Below are positions 7,565 through 16,213 of a stretch of DNA of 64,000 nucleotides, piece by piece (position 1 is the stretch's first letter; every line of letters starts with the position of its first letter). This stretch comes from Nitrospirota bacterium (GTDB lineage: Bacteria > Nitrospirota > Thermodesulfovibrionia > Thermodesulfovibrionales > JdFR-88): contig JAJYJS010000008.1 of NCBI GenBank assembly GCA_021789215.1, positions 1 to 64,000 of the forward strand. The letters run 5' to 3'. The position numbers and the translations under genes were made by a program. Under the pieces are notes generated by a model, which saw nothing but the letters and a program-made list of their open reading frames with translations, had not been told where the DNA came from and did no database searches.

Positions 7565-10500
7565 GGTTTTCTCCCTTGAATTTTCCGGGGCTTGGCGGTC
7601 TGAGCGTTGGGACACGCCTGCTGGCATTCCTGCTGGCGGGGCTGTTCCTCGTGCTGGGGGTCTTGTCCTTCCTCGTCATAGAGCGCGAAAGAACCCTTTT
7701 CCTTTCGGTCGAGATGGAAAAGACCAGGCTCATGGCCGAAGATGTCCTTGGAGAGATACTGGAAATAGTCCTCGTCAACAAAGACCCCGAAGAAATAAAG
7801 CACATGATAGACGCCCATAACCTTAGCGGACAGATACAGGTGGCCCTGTTCAGGGGTGACGGGAGCCTTTATTACGGCAGGCCGGGCCGCGCCAAAATGC
7901 CGGCGGAAGTCCTGTCAAAAGGCGTTGATGTTTCCAGGAAGGCCGGCGGGGAATTTGTGCTCTACAAACCCATACACAATGAAAGCGCCTGTTTCGGGTG
8001 CCACGACCCCCACAGGAAATTACGCGGCGTGCTTGGAGTATATATCTCAACCAGTAAAGCGGATGCCCAGATAAAAGGCACGATGGAACGGATGGCCGTC
8101 TTTGCCGTTGCGGCCATTTTCCTCATGGGCCTGGCGCTTGCGTTCATTATCAGGAAGCTGTTTCTGGTCCCCCTTTCCCGCCTGAAAAAAGGCGTGGAGA
8201 CCATTGGCAGCGGCAACCTGAGGCACAGGATAGCTGTAGAGAGCGGAGGCGAGTTCGGCAGCATCGCCCGTGAGTTCAACCTGATGGCCGGGCGGGTCGA
8301 GAATTCGCGCAGGCACCTTCAGGACGAGGTCTCGCGGCAGACCAGGGACCTGCGGGCGGTTGCGGAGCTCTCATATGAGACGTTCAGGGGGGACATATCC
8401 CTTGATGAAATACTCGAAATATTTCTTGGATCCGTCATTTCCAAACTAGGCTATGAATTTTGTGCGCTGTATTTCCTTGATAAGGCCAATTGCGGAGTTA
8501 TATTGCAGCACAGTAAAGGCGAGGGTGTTCCGGCCTGCGATGAAACCGGGACAGGCTTAAAGACAAAGTGCATGGACGTAATGCTCAGGGCCGAACCGTC
8601 TGTCTCGACCCCCGGCGGCTCGTCTGCCGGTTATATCGCATTCGTCCCGGTCATTGCCCGCCGGAGAAAAAGGTGCAGGGAAGTGCACAATTGCAGCCGG
8701 AAAGAATGCGCGGCCTACGACAACCAGGACGAAAGGTGCTGGCTCATACAGTGCGGGGATGAATCCGGCGGGGACCGGCCCAAAAAAATGGAGAAATGCC
8801 TTTGCTGCGAGGCCTTTCCCGTCCTGGGCATTCTGCTTGCAGGCGGCGCCTTGCCCATTTCCGGCAACAGGACCTATTCGCTGGAGATAATCGCTTCCGA
8901 GATGGCCGCCGCCGTGGAGAACTATCATCTCATAGACAGGCAGAAACGGGACATAAAAGAGCTTGTCCGGCTGCACGACCTCTCCGTCAGGTCGTTCAAG
9001 TCGCTAGACATGCCGGAGCTTTACGGGTATATCGTGTCCGCGGCGGTCTCGTTTTCCGGCGCCGATGCCGCCGTCCTGTGGGTTGCCGAAAAGGGCAAAC
9101 TGCTTTCGAAGGATTCTTTCAGGGTGGACAGGGCAAAGGTGCCGGGGGCTGTCGAGCTGGAATCCGGCATGGCGCGGTCCTGCTCCAGGGGGTCTGTTCT
9201 GGAAAAGACGGACATCTCAGGGGTGGATTTTCTGCGGGAGCTGGCGGCCGCTCACGGGTTTGGCTATCTGGCCCTCGTGCCTTTGAAGGACAAGGAGGGG
9301 CTGGCGGGCTGCATAACCCTGTTCAAAAAGCAGCCTGTGCTGATGACCGATTCCGAGCGGGCAATAACGATGCTCTATTCCAGCCAGGCTGTCTCGTTCA
9401 TCAAGACGGCCAGGCTCTATGATGAGCTTAAGTCCCAGAAAGAGCTGCTTCAGGAATCCGAGGAAAAGCACAGAAAACTAGTCGAGACCTCAAATGACGC
9501 CATACTCCTGGTCGATTCGGCAAAGGGCGTCATAATAAACGCCAACAGGAAATCCGGGGAACTGCTGGGAAGGGACCAGGGCGGAATCCTGGGACGGAGC
9601 CCCGTGAAGTTCCATCCGGCGGAGAAAGAGCCCGTGTACAGAAGGCTTTATGAGGGGGATGAATGGACTGGCAGGCCCATTAGCGGATATGTCTGCCGCG
9701 GGGAGACGCTGGTCCCGGTGGAGATAAGCTCAAGCAGGTTCAGCGCGGCCGGAAGAGAACTGATGCAGATTGTTTTCAGGGACATAACGGAGCGCAAGCA
9801 GGCGGAAGATGCCCTCCGCGAGAGCGAGGAAAAATTCCGGTCCCTGGCCGAAACGACCACATCGGGGATATTCATTTGCCGTGAAAAACTGGTCTACGCG
9901 AACCCTTCAACCGAAAAGATAACCGGGTGCACAAAGGAAGAACTGGCTGGCATGGCCTTTGCCGAATTCATTCATCCGGATTTCCAGGCCGGGCTTGCCG
10001 AACTGAAGGATAGATGTCTGGACGGCTCCGAGGCCCGCCTGAGGGCCGAGTTCAAGATAATCACAAAAGAAAAAGAGGAAAAATGGGTTGACCTTACCGC
10101 GAATTCGATAATGTACCAGGGCGGCCCGGCAATGATGTGCACCGTCTTTGATGTGACCGAGCGGAAACTGGTCGAGGAAGCCCTGAGGGAGAGTTCCCAG
10201 GGGATAATTTCATCGGCCACAGGCGAGTTCTTCTTCCGCCTCCTTGTGCAGTACCTCGTAAAGGCCCTTGGCGTCGATTATGCTTTCGTCGGCGAATTGT
10301 CAGGCAGCGGAAACAGCAGCAAAGTCCGTACGGTCGCCCTGTGCCATAACGGCGAAATTGCCGAAAATATAGAATACAAGCTGAGGAACTCGCCGTGCGA
10401 GACCGTCTTCCAAAAGGAAATACGCTGCTATGGCCGGGACGTGAAAGGCGTGTTCCCAAGAGACAGGCTGCTCTCCGAACTGGGCATCGAGAGCTATATG

Positions 10501-11682
10501 GGGATCCCCCTGCGGGACTCTTCAGGCCAGGCCCTGGGGCTGATGGTCGTCATGGACGGAAAGCCTGCGGATGACACCGGCAGGGCCGAATCCCTCCTCA
10601 GGATATTTGCCACGAGGGCGTCAGCCGAGCTTGAGAGAAGACATTCGGAGGAGGAACAGAGACGGCTTATAGTCAGGCTGAAGGATGAGCGGAATTTTTC
10701 CGATGCCATATTCAACAGCACGGCCAGCGGCGTCATGGTGCTGCACGGAAACGGCACGGTCCTCAGGATCAACCAGCCGGGACTGGAAATCCTGGAAATG
10801 GAGCCGGAAGATGTCATCGGCAAAGACATTTCCTCGATAGACCCTTCTTTCAGCCGCGTGATGGAGACTCGCGCAGGGGTCAGCGGCGAAGTTGTCCTGA
10901 ACAGAGGCGGCAAGGTAAAGCCGATAGGTTTCACCAACTCGCTCCTGCGGCTCCAAAAAGAAGAAAAAAGAGGGGTAATAGCGGTTTTCAGGGACCTTAC
11001 CGAGATCGTCAGGCTCAGGGGGGAGATAAGGCGGAAACAGCATTTCGAGTCGATGGGAAAGGTTATCTCCGGCGTAGCCCACGAGATAAGAAACCCCCTT
11101 TTCGCCGTCCAGTCGATAGGCCAGCTCCTGGAACGGGAAATCAGCTCGCCGCAGCACCTCGCCCTTATCGAGGCAATGCTGAAGGAGACCAGGAGAATGA
11201 AGTCCCTGATAGAGGAACTGCTGCTTTACAGCCGGCCTTCAAAGCTTAACCTGACGGAAGTGGACCTGAGCTTCTTTTTTGAAGAGGTGCTCAAGCTTGT
11301 AATGATAAGGAATTCGAGGGTGCTGGTTTCGCTTGGCATCCCGCCTCATCTGAAGCTCAGGGCGGACAAAGACAAGCTCAAGCAGGTCTTCCTGAACCTC
11401 CTTGACAATGCCGACGGGGCCTCCGCCGGAAAGATAGACATATCCGCTTCGGAGCGGGACGGGGCCGTTTACATTTGTGTGGAGGATGACGGCAAGGGCA
11501 TAAAGCCTGAAGACATGGATAGGATATTCGACCCGTTCTTTACGACCAAGAAGGAAGGCACCGGGCTGGGGCTGCCGATATGCAAAAAGATAATCGAGGA
11601 CCACGGAGGCACGCTGGAGATAAAAAGCCCCGGCGGACATGGGGCGGCCGTAACTATCGCGATCCCGAAATCCCCCGCCTGA
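7561..11682 (+). CDS. Large multi-PAS/GAF sensor histidine kinase with periplasmic CxxCH motif
   Basis: A 1373-residue membrane kinase. Order: TM1 (about 19-40); a periplasmic sensor with CFGCH at 144-148, the signature for covalent c-type heme; TM2 (about 178-197); HAMP; a GAF-like region (about 270-460) interrupted by a Cys-rich insert with eight cysteines at 372-416; a second GAF (about 478-620); two PAS domains (about 634-880); a third GAF; a third PAS (about 1040-1140); HisKA with His1174 in AHEIRNP; and an HATPase domain with DNADGA, DDGKGI and GTGLGL. It should sense a redox or gas signal through heme, integrate cytoplasmic signals, and phosphorylate the NtrC protein whose stop codon it overlaps. 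The ligands are unknown. Confidence 0.88.
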   Translation: MRFSPLNFPGLGGLSVGTRLLAFLLAGLFLVLGVLSFLVIERERTLFLSVEMEKTRLMAEDVLGEILEIVLVNKDPEEIKHMIDAHNLSGQIQVALFRGDGSLYYGRPGRAKMPAEVLSKGVDVSRKAGGEFVLYKPIHNESACFGCHDPHRKLRGVLGVYISTSKADAQIKGTMERMAVFAVAAIFLMGLALAFIIRKLFLVPLSRLKKGVETIGSGNLRHRIAVESGGEFGSIAREFNLMAGRVENSRRHLQDEVSRQTRDLRAVAELSYETFRGDISLDEILEIFLGSVISKLGYEFCALYFLDKANCGVILQHSKGEGVPACDETGTGLKTKCMDVMLRAEPSVSTPGGSSAGYIAFVPVIARRRKRCREVHNCSRKECAAYDNQDERCWLIQCGDESGGDRPKKMEKCLCCEAFPVLGILLAGGALPISGNRTYSLEIIASEMAAAVENYHLIDRQKRDIKELVRLHDLSVRSFKSLDMPELYGYIVSAAVSFSGADAAVLWVAEKGKLLSKDSFRVDRAKVPGAVELESGMARSCSRGSVLEKTDISGVDFLRELAAAHGFGYLALVPLKDKEGLAGCITLFKKQPVLMTDSERAITMLYSSQAVSFIKTARLYDELKSQKELLQESEEKHRKLVETSNDAILLVDSAKGVIINANRKSGELLGRDQGGILGRSPVKFHPAEKEPVYRRLYEGDEWTGRPISGYVCRGETLVPVEISSSRFSAAGRELMQIVFRDITERKQAEDALRESEEKFRSLAETTTSGIFICREKLVYANPSTEKITGCTKEELAGMAFAEFIHPDFQAGLAELKDRCLDGSEARLRAEFKIITKEKEEKWVDLTANSIMYQGGPAMMCTVFDVTERKLVEEALRESSQGIISSATGEFFFRLLVQYLVKALGVDYAFVGELSGSGNSSKVRTVALCHNGEIAENIEYKLRNSPCETVFQKEIRCYGRDVKGVFPRDRLLSELGIESYMGIPLRDSSGQALGLMVVMDGKPADDTGRAESLLRIFATRASAELERRHSEEEQRRLIVRLKDERNFSDAIFNSTASGVMVLHGNGTVLRINQPGLEILEMEPEDVIGKDISSIDPSFSRVMETRAGVSGEVVLNRGGKVKPIGFTNSLLRLQKEEKRGVIAVFRDLTEIVRLRGEIRRKQHFESMGKVISGVAHEIRNPLFAVQSIGQLLEREISSPQHLALIEAMLKETRRMKSLIEELLLYSRPSKLNLTEVDLSFFFEEVLKLVMIRNSRVLVSLGIPPHLKLRADKDKLKQVFLNLLDNADGASAGKIDISASERDGAVYICVEDDGKGIKPEDMDRIFDPFFTTKKEGTGLGLPICKKIIEDHGGTLEIKSPGGHGAAVTIAIPKSPA

Positions 11683-11703
11683 TTTATTAACGCGCTCAGC
11701 TCT

Positions 11704-12102
11704 CTAAACGCAGGTGTCCACGTTCAGTTCCGCCTGCACCAGGGCAAGCTTCCTGCCGAAAACCGAATGGAATTCTTCTGTCAAAAAGGGCTTCTCGATG
11801 CATTCCCAGGAGCCTGGCATCTGATATTGGTCGGGCATCCCGTCTTTTTCGGTCCCTGCGATCACCACCGGCATCCCGGCGTTCCTGATTTCCAGCCCCA
11901 TCTGTTCAAGGAGCGCCATGCACTCCGGAACAGGCATCCCCAGGTCTATTATTGCCATGTCGATGCCGTTCTCGATTGCCTTTTCAAACTCGCCAAGGCC
12001 GCCGGGGATTACAAGACAATCTTCGTGTGTTCTCAGCAGGAGGCCGTATAGCCTCGATGCGGGCTCCGAGCCTGTTACTGTCATGATCCTTCTCAGGCGC
12101 AT
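11704..12102 (-). CDS. Degenerate receiver-domain protein
   Basis: A 132-residue protein with the length and overall pattern of a single CheY-like domain. The candidate phospho-acceptor lies in AIIDLGMP and the conserved lysine in CIEKPF. The acidic pair expected after the first strand is missing: the protein begins MRLRRIMTVTGSE where a receiver would have DD. Without that metal site it is probably not phosphorylated normally, so it may act as a constitutive or atypical receiver. It overlaps the end of the upstream minus-strand receiver gene by 10 bases and is translated after it. It converges on the large kinase gene, with only 21 bases between the stop codons. Confidence 0.7.
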   Translation of the reverse strand: MRLRRIMTVTGSEPASRLYGLLLRTHEDCLVIPGGLGEFEKAIENGIDMAIIDLGMPVPECMALLEQMGLEIRNAGMPVVIAGTEKDGMPDQYQMPGSWECIEKPFLTEEFHSVFGRKLALVQAELNVDTCV

Positions 12103-12494
12103 TTTCTTTTTCCTTTTGCCGCGGGGACGGGGATACCGCAGGCGGCGATCTTGTCGAGCAGGTCGCTTACGTCTATGGGTTTTTCGAAGTAGTGGAAGGC
12201 CCCCTTCTCGAAGACCACGTCTTTCATCTCGCTTGAGCCGTAGGCCGTCATTACAATGACACTGGTCCCGGGACTCGTGTCCTTTATGTATTCAAGCATC
12301 TGGACGCCCTCGATGCCGTAAACGCCGCTCAACCGTATATCCGCTATGACGAGGTCAAAATTATCTCTGGAAAGGGCCTCGGCCGCTTCCTCGACGGAGC
12401 CGCAGGCCGTTACGGATACTGAATCCGAACGCAGAAGATGGGAAAGACTTAAAAGAATGGTCTCTTCATCATCGATTATAAGAATCCTTTTCAT
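12093..12494 (-). CDS. Single-domain response regulator (CheY-like)
   Basis: A 133-residue stand-alone receiver: MKRILIIDDEET with the acidic pair at Asp8/Asp9, a phosphorylation site in LVIADIRLSG, a conserved threonine in VIVMTAYG and the lysine in YFEKPID. There is no output domain, so it works through protein contacts or phosphotransfer. An in-frame upstream ATG at 12530 exists, but the internal ATG at 12494 has a strong Shine-Dalgarno sequence (GGGAGGG) and gives the natural N-terminus. It is first in a two-gene minus-strand unit with the degenerate receiver, and a terminator separates it from the MCP gene upstream. The partner kinase is not evident. Confidence 0.85.
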   Translation of the reverse strand: MKRILIIDDEETILLSLSHLLRSDSVSVTACGSVEEAAEALSRDNFDLVIADIRLSGVYGIEGVQMLEYIKDTSPGTSVIVMTAYGSSEMKDVVFEKGAFHYFEKPIDVSDLLDKIAACGIPVPAAKGKRKCA

Positions 12495-12528
12495 TTTCCC
12501 TCCCTGAAAAATGCTGCCTTTTAATAGC

Positions 12529-12552
12529 AAAAAAGGTGCCTGTTAAACAGGC
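12529..12552 (-). terminator. Rho-independent terminator after the MCP gene
   Basis: Read on the minus strand, GCCTGTTTAACAGGC forms a short hairpin (12552-12538). It is followed by three bases and six T residues (12534-12529). It lies between the MCP stop (12684) and the receiver start (12494), so it should end the MCP transcript. Confidence 0.6.
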
Positions 12553-12683
12553 CGGCCAAATCAATTGACAAACAAGCCGTTGCCGGGCGGCGATGGATTC
12601 CGCGCCAGACGGACTGTGCAAAAACGAGTCACCCTGCACGAAAACCGTACGCACGGCCATGCCGTCCCGCCCTGGACTCATCT

Positions 12684-14276
12684 CTATATGCTGAACCAGC
12701 TTATGCTCTGGCCGAGGGTTTTTGCCTGCCCGTCAAGCCTGTTCATGATCTTCTTTGCCTCTTCGAGCATATGGTTTGTCCTGTTCACGAGCCCTGTAAC
12801 GTTTTCCATGTTCTTGGCGACCTCCTCGGAGGCCAGCGACTGTTGCTCGGTTGCCGCCGCTATCCTCTGTATCATGTCCATGGCCTTCTGGGTGGCGGCC
12901 ACTATCTCGTCCAGCGCGGCCAACGCCCCGCTTGCGACGGACACGCCCTCCTCGGCGTCCCGGGTGCTTTTTTCCATGGCCTCAACCGAGGCGGCGGACT
13001 TGGCCTGAATGGTCTTTATCTTTTCCGTTATCTCCCTGGTCGCCCCGGAGGTCTTTTCGGCCAGTTTTCTTACTTCCTCGGCCACGACCGCAAAACCCCT
13101 CCCCTGCTCTCCGGCCCTTGCCGCCTCTATCGCGGCGTTAAGGGCAAGCATGTTCGTCTGGTCCGCTATATCGTTGATTACGGCAATAATGTTTCCAATC
13201 TCCTGGGAACTGCCGCCCAGTTCCTTTATTGTCCCGGCGGACTCCTTCACCGATGCCGCAAGCCCGGTCATGGCTTCAGCGGCCTTTTTTACGGCAGTCT
13301 TTCCGTTTTCCGCGATGTCCGTGGTCTCCCTGGCCGCTTCCGAGGCGTTAGAGGCGTTGCTTGCCACGTCCATTATTGTCTGGGAGACCTCTGTTGTGGC
13401 CGAAGCCGCCTGGTCTATCTTGGACATCTGCTCACTCGCGCCCTTTCCGATTTCATCGATTTTCCCGAGCAGGTCACCGAGGTTTTCTTCAACAACCGTT
13501 GCAACGTCCTTAATGTTAAGGACTGTGCCTCTCAGCGTATCGAGTATCCCGTTGTAGATGTCCTTCAGGAAATTCCCGTTGTCGGTTATCTTGTTTTTCT
13601 CCGCCAGGTCCCCCCGCTCCAGCGTATTCAGGCACTGGAGGGCGCTGGACATGTTTTTCCGGGTGGTCTTGTTGATGAAGAAAAGGAAAATGGAAAAGCC
13701 CGCAAGCGAGAAAAGTATCACGACCACCAGCAGCAGGGTGCCCGCAGCGGCCTCTTTTTCGTAGCCATTCAGCTCCGCCCCGAAGAGTTTTTTCTGGTCC
13801 TTTATCATGCCCAGCAGGGCGCTTCGTATCTGCCTCCATTCCGGTGTTTCGCTTTTCACCAGGAGCTTTATGGCGTCATCTTTTTTGCCTGCTTCGGCAA
13901 GCTGCTGGATTTGCATTTTCATCTGGCCGTCTTCCAGCCATAACGATTTTAAATCCGCGAATTTCTGTTTCATCTCATCCGGCGATAGTGCCATCGCGTT
14001 TTCATTTGCCTTCAGGAAACTTTCGTCCGCATCCCTGTAATTGCTCTTGGCCTTGCCGTCATCCGGGTTCAGCAGCACATTCCTCGTCGCCTGGCCGGAT
14101 TGCAGCCCCTGCGCATACATGTCTTCCAGGTCGAGCAGCAAGGCCTGGTCCACGCGTATCATTTTTTGCGTCCTGGCCTTTGCTCTGTCTGTATGGATGA
14201 TGAATATGGAAAGGATAACACCCATGATTACGGCATTCGTAATCCCCACGGTAAGTAAAAGTTTCCTGATGTTCAC
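12684..14276 (-). CDS. Methyl-accepting chemotaxis protein
   Basis: A 530-residue chemoreceptor: N-terminal membrane helix (about 8-27), a periplasmic four-helix-bundle-type sensor (about 30-185), a second membrane helix (about 188-208), a HAMP-like region, and a long signalling coiled coil. The highly conserved tip is present ([19 protein letters not shown], then [16 protein letters not shown]). The start is GTG, supported by GGGGAGGA four bases upstream. It should bind a ligand outside the inner membrane and control CheA through the CheW domain encoded at 47136. A sigma-28 promoter lies upstream and a terminator downstream, so it is monocistronic and co-regulated with flagellin. The ligand is unknown. 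Confidence 0.92.
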   Translation of the reverse strand: MNIRKLLLTVGITNAVIMGVILSIFIIHTDRAKARTQKMIRVDQALLLDLEDMYAQGLQSGQATRNVLLNPDDGKAKSNYRDADESFLKANENAMALSPDEMKQKFADLKSLWLEDGQMKMQIQQLAEAGKKDDAIKLLVKSETPEWRQIRSALLGMIKDQKKLFGAELNGYEKEAAAGTLLLVVVILFSLAGFSIFLFFINKTTRKNMSSALQCLNTLERGDLAEKNKITDNGNFLKDIYNGILDTLRGTVLNIKDVATVVEENLGDLLGKIDEIGKGASEQMSKIDQAASATTEVSQTIMDVASNASNASEAARETTDIAENGKTAVKKAAEAMTGLAASVKESAGTIKELGGSSQEIGNIIAVINDIADQTNMLALNAAIEAARAGEQGRGFAVVAEEVRKLAEKTSGATREITEKIKTIQAKSAASVEAMEKSTRDAEEGVSVASGALAALDEIVAATQKAMDMIQRIAAATEQQSLASEEVAKNMENVTGLVNRTNHMLEEAKKIMNRLDGQAKTLGQSISWFSI

Positions 14277-14342
14277 GGCTTCCTCCCCAGTTTGATGCTT
14301 GCTTTTTTTAAACTTTCCACAGGCGAGCCTGTTTTTACATAT

Positions 14343-14370
14343 ATATCGTTACAAACCCTGGAATTCTTTA
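14343..14370 (-). promoter_or_regulatory. Sigma-28 (FliA) promoter of the MCP gene
   Basis: On the minus strand the sequence reads TAAA-N16-AACGATAT (TAAA at 14370-14367, -10 at 14350-14343). The spacer equals that of the flgM, fliC and HEAT-che promoters here. Transcription should start near 14336, leaving about 60 bases of leader. Confidence 0.7.
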
Positions 14371-14489
14371 ATTTAAAATGATAATTTGAAAGGGGGCGGA
14401 AACTTTGCGAAAGGGACATGACTTCTTTGGTCTGGTTTTATTAATATATATAGCGGTTTTTGCGGGGAAGAAAGAAGGATTTTGTTTTT

Positions 14490-16148
14490 ATGAAACCCGT
14501 GCAAAATGATCAGGCAAGGCTTTTTCTCAGGGAACTATCCGCCCTTAATGAAGGTTTCATCATAAGACCCGGTACGTCAGACCTGCTCAGCCATGTGCTG
14601 TCCGTTTTCATTTCCATCTCCAAATCGGATGCCGCAATCCTCTGGACGAAGACTGAAGGGGGCGGTTATGCGCGGGGCGCCGCGGCGGGTTTTGGAGAGT
14701 CGTTCCTTCCATCTGGAGCAGCGGAGACGGAAACTGCCGGGCTTCCGCCGGAAGGCGTTATAGAAGACGGAAAAGGGCCTTTTGGCTGCGGAGACATCGC
14801 TAAGGCCCACGGCTTCAGGCACTGGAGGGCGCTGCCGGTTGAAGCGGGAGGCGCAGCGGCGGGTTTGTTTCTGGGCTTCGGGAAAGCCAGGCGGCCAAAA
14901 GACGCATTCATGGAGGATGCCCTGGCCTTTTTCGCCACGCAAGCGGCGTTGCTGCTTGCTGCTGGCGGGCATTGCGGCGGAAGCGGCGCCGCCCTGAGCG
15001 CTGAAAGGAACAAGTCCGAGGAGGAGCTTTTGAAGATGGAGAAGCTCGAATCTCTCGGCATCCTCGCCGGCGGCATTGCCCACGATTTCAACAATATCCT
15101 TACCTCGATAATAGGAAACATTTCTGTCGCCAAGCTCTACTCGAAGAAGGGAGACAACATATACGAACGGCTGGACAAGGCCGAAAAGGCCTCGCTGCGG
15201 GCCAGGGACCTTACCCTTCAGCTGCTGACGTTCTCGAAAGGTGGCAGCCCGGTAAGAAAGGTGGTGCGCATAGGAGACCTCGTCCGCGAGAGCGCGGGCT
15301 TTGCCCTGAGGGGGTCTGGGGTGCGCTGTGAGCTCAGTGTCCCCGATGACATCTGGCCTGTGGAAGTGGATGAAGGACAGATAAGCCAGGTTGTCCAGAA
15401 CCTGGTGATAAACGCCAATCAGGCCATGCCCAAGGGCGGGATGATAAAGATACGCGCCGGGAACATGACCGTCTCCTCGCATGAACTGCCGCTTGCGCCG
15501 GGCAATTACGTGAAGATTTCCTTCTGGGACTGCGGCATAGGCATCTCCCCGGAACACCTTGTGAGGATATTCGACCCCTACTTCACAACAAAGAAGGGCG
15601 GCAGCGGCCTTGGCCTTGCCACAACATATTCCATACTGAAAAAACACGGCGGCTACATAGACGTGGAATCGAAGGTCAATGTGGGCACGACATTCCACGT
15701 CTATCTGCCGGCCTCTGCCTCCAGACCGCGGCGGGACGCCGAAAATGTCGAGGTGCCCAGGGACTGCAAGGGCAGGATAATGGTCCTCGATGACGACGAG
15801 ATGGTGAGGGATGCCGCCGTTGCCATGTTGGGCAGCATCGGTTACAGGGTGGAGCCTGTGGCAGACGGGGCGGAGGCCATAAATGAATACAGGGCGGCCG
15901 TGGAAAACAAAACGCCTTTCGACCTGGTGATAATGGACCTTACAATACCCGGCGGGATGGGCGGAAAGGAATGCATAAAAAAACTCCTGGCCATAGACCC
16001 GGATGTGAAGGCCGTCGTTTCAAGCGGCTATTCGGATGACCCGATACTCTCCGCTTACGGGCAGTACGGCTTCAGGGGCGTAGTCACAAAGCCCTACAGG
16101 CTTGAAGAGCTGAGCCAGACCATATGCAGGATCATTAACACCAAGTAA
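14490..16148 (+). CDS. Hybrid sensor histidine kinase (GAF, HisKA, HATPase, receiver)
   Basis: A 552-residue protein without membrane helices, so probably cytoplasmic. An N-terminal GAF-like region (about 10-165) is followed by HisKA with His198 in GIAHDFNN, HATPase (VINANQAMP, DCGIGIS, GSGLGL), and a C-terminal receiver with Asp483 in IMDLTIPGG. An in-frame TTG at 14460 would add 10 residues, but the ATG at 14490 has AGAAGGA at a suitable distance and is preferred. It sits directly upstream of an NtrC-type regulator (16214), its likely partner. The region between it and the divergent MCP gene carries the MCP promoter; I saw no convincing promoter for this gene. Confidence 0.88.
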   Translation: MKPVQNDQARLFLRELSALNEGFIIRPGTSDLLSHVLSVFISISKSDAAILWTKTEGGGYARGAAAGFGESFLPSGAAETETAGLPPEGVIEDGKGPFGCGDIAKAHGFRHWRALPVEAGGAAAGLFLGFGKARRPKDAFMEDALAFFATQAALLLAAGGHCGGSGAALSAERNKSEEELLKMEKLESLGILAGGIAHDFNNILTSIIGNISVAKLYSKKGDNIYERLDKAEKASLRARDLTLQLLTFSKGGSPVRKVVRIGDLVRESAGFALRGSGVRCELSVPDDIWPVEVDEGQISQVVQNLVINANQAMPKGGMIKIRAGNMTVSSHELPLAPGNYVKISFWDCGIGISPEHLVRIFDPYFTTKKGGSGLGLATTYSILKKHGGYIDVESKVNVGTTFHVYLPASASRPRRDAENVEVPRDCKGRIMVLDDDEMVRDAAVAMLGSIGYRVEPVADGAEAINEYRAAVENKTPFDLVIMDLTIPGGMGGKECIKKLLAIDPDVKAVVSSGYSDDPILSAYGQYGFRGVVTKPYRLEELSQTICRIINTK

Positions 16149-16168
16149 CGGACTTGCCTTCCGGGCCA

Positions 16169-16182
16169 GTCAAAATATTGAC
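16169..16182. promoter_or_regulatory. GTCA-N6-TGAC palindrome overlapping the -35 of the NtrC gene
   Basis: GTCAAAATATTGAC lies inside the longer shared stretch that begins GGGCCAGTCAA at 16163. It overlaps the -35 hexamer at 16178-16183, the geometry of a repressor site. The same palindrome occurs at 17666 and 32106 upstream of sigma-54 promoters. It is the likely binding site of one NtrC-type regulator, and the regulator encoded at 16214 would then repress itself. Confidence 0.6.
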
Positions 16183-16207
16183 AACGCGGCCGCCTTTTTT
16201 TTACTAT
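16178..16207 (+). promoter_or_regulatory. Sigma-70-type promoter TTGACA-N18-TACTAT
   Basis: A consensus -35 (16178-16183) and a near-consensus -10 (16202-16207) lie just before the NtrC gene. The expected start site, about seven bases after the -10, coincides with the ATG at 16214. No Shine-Dalgarno sequence is present, so the transcript may be leaderless. Confidence 0.6.
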
Positions 16208-16213
16208 CTATCA

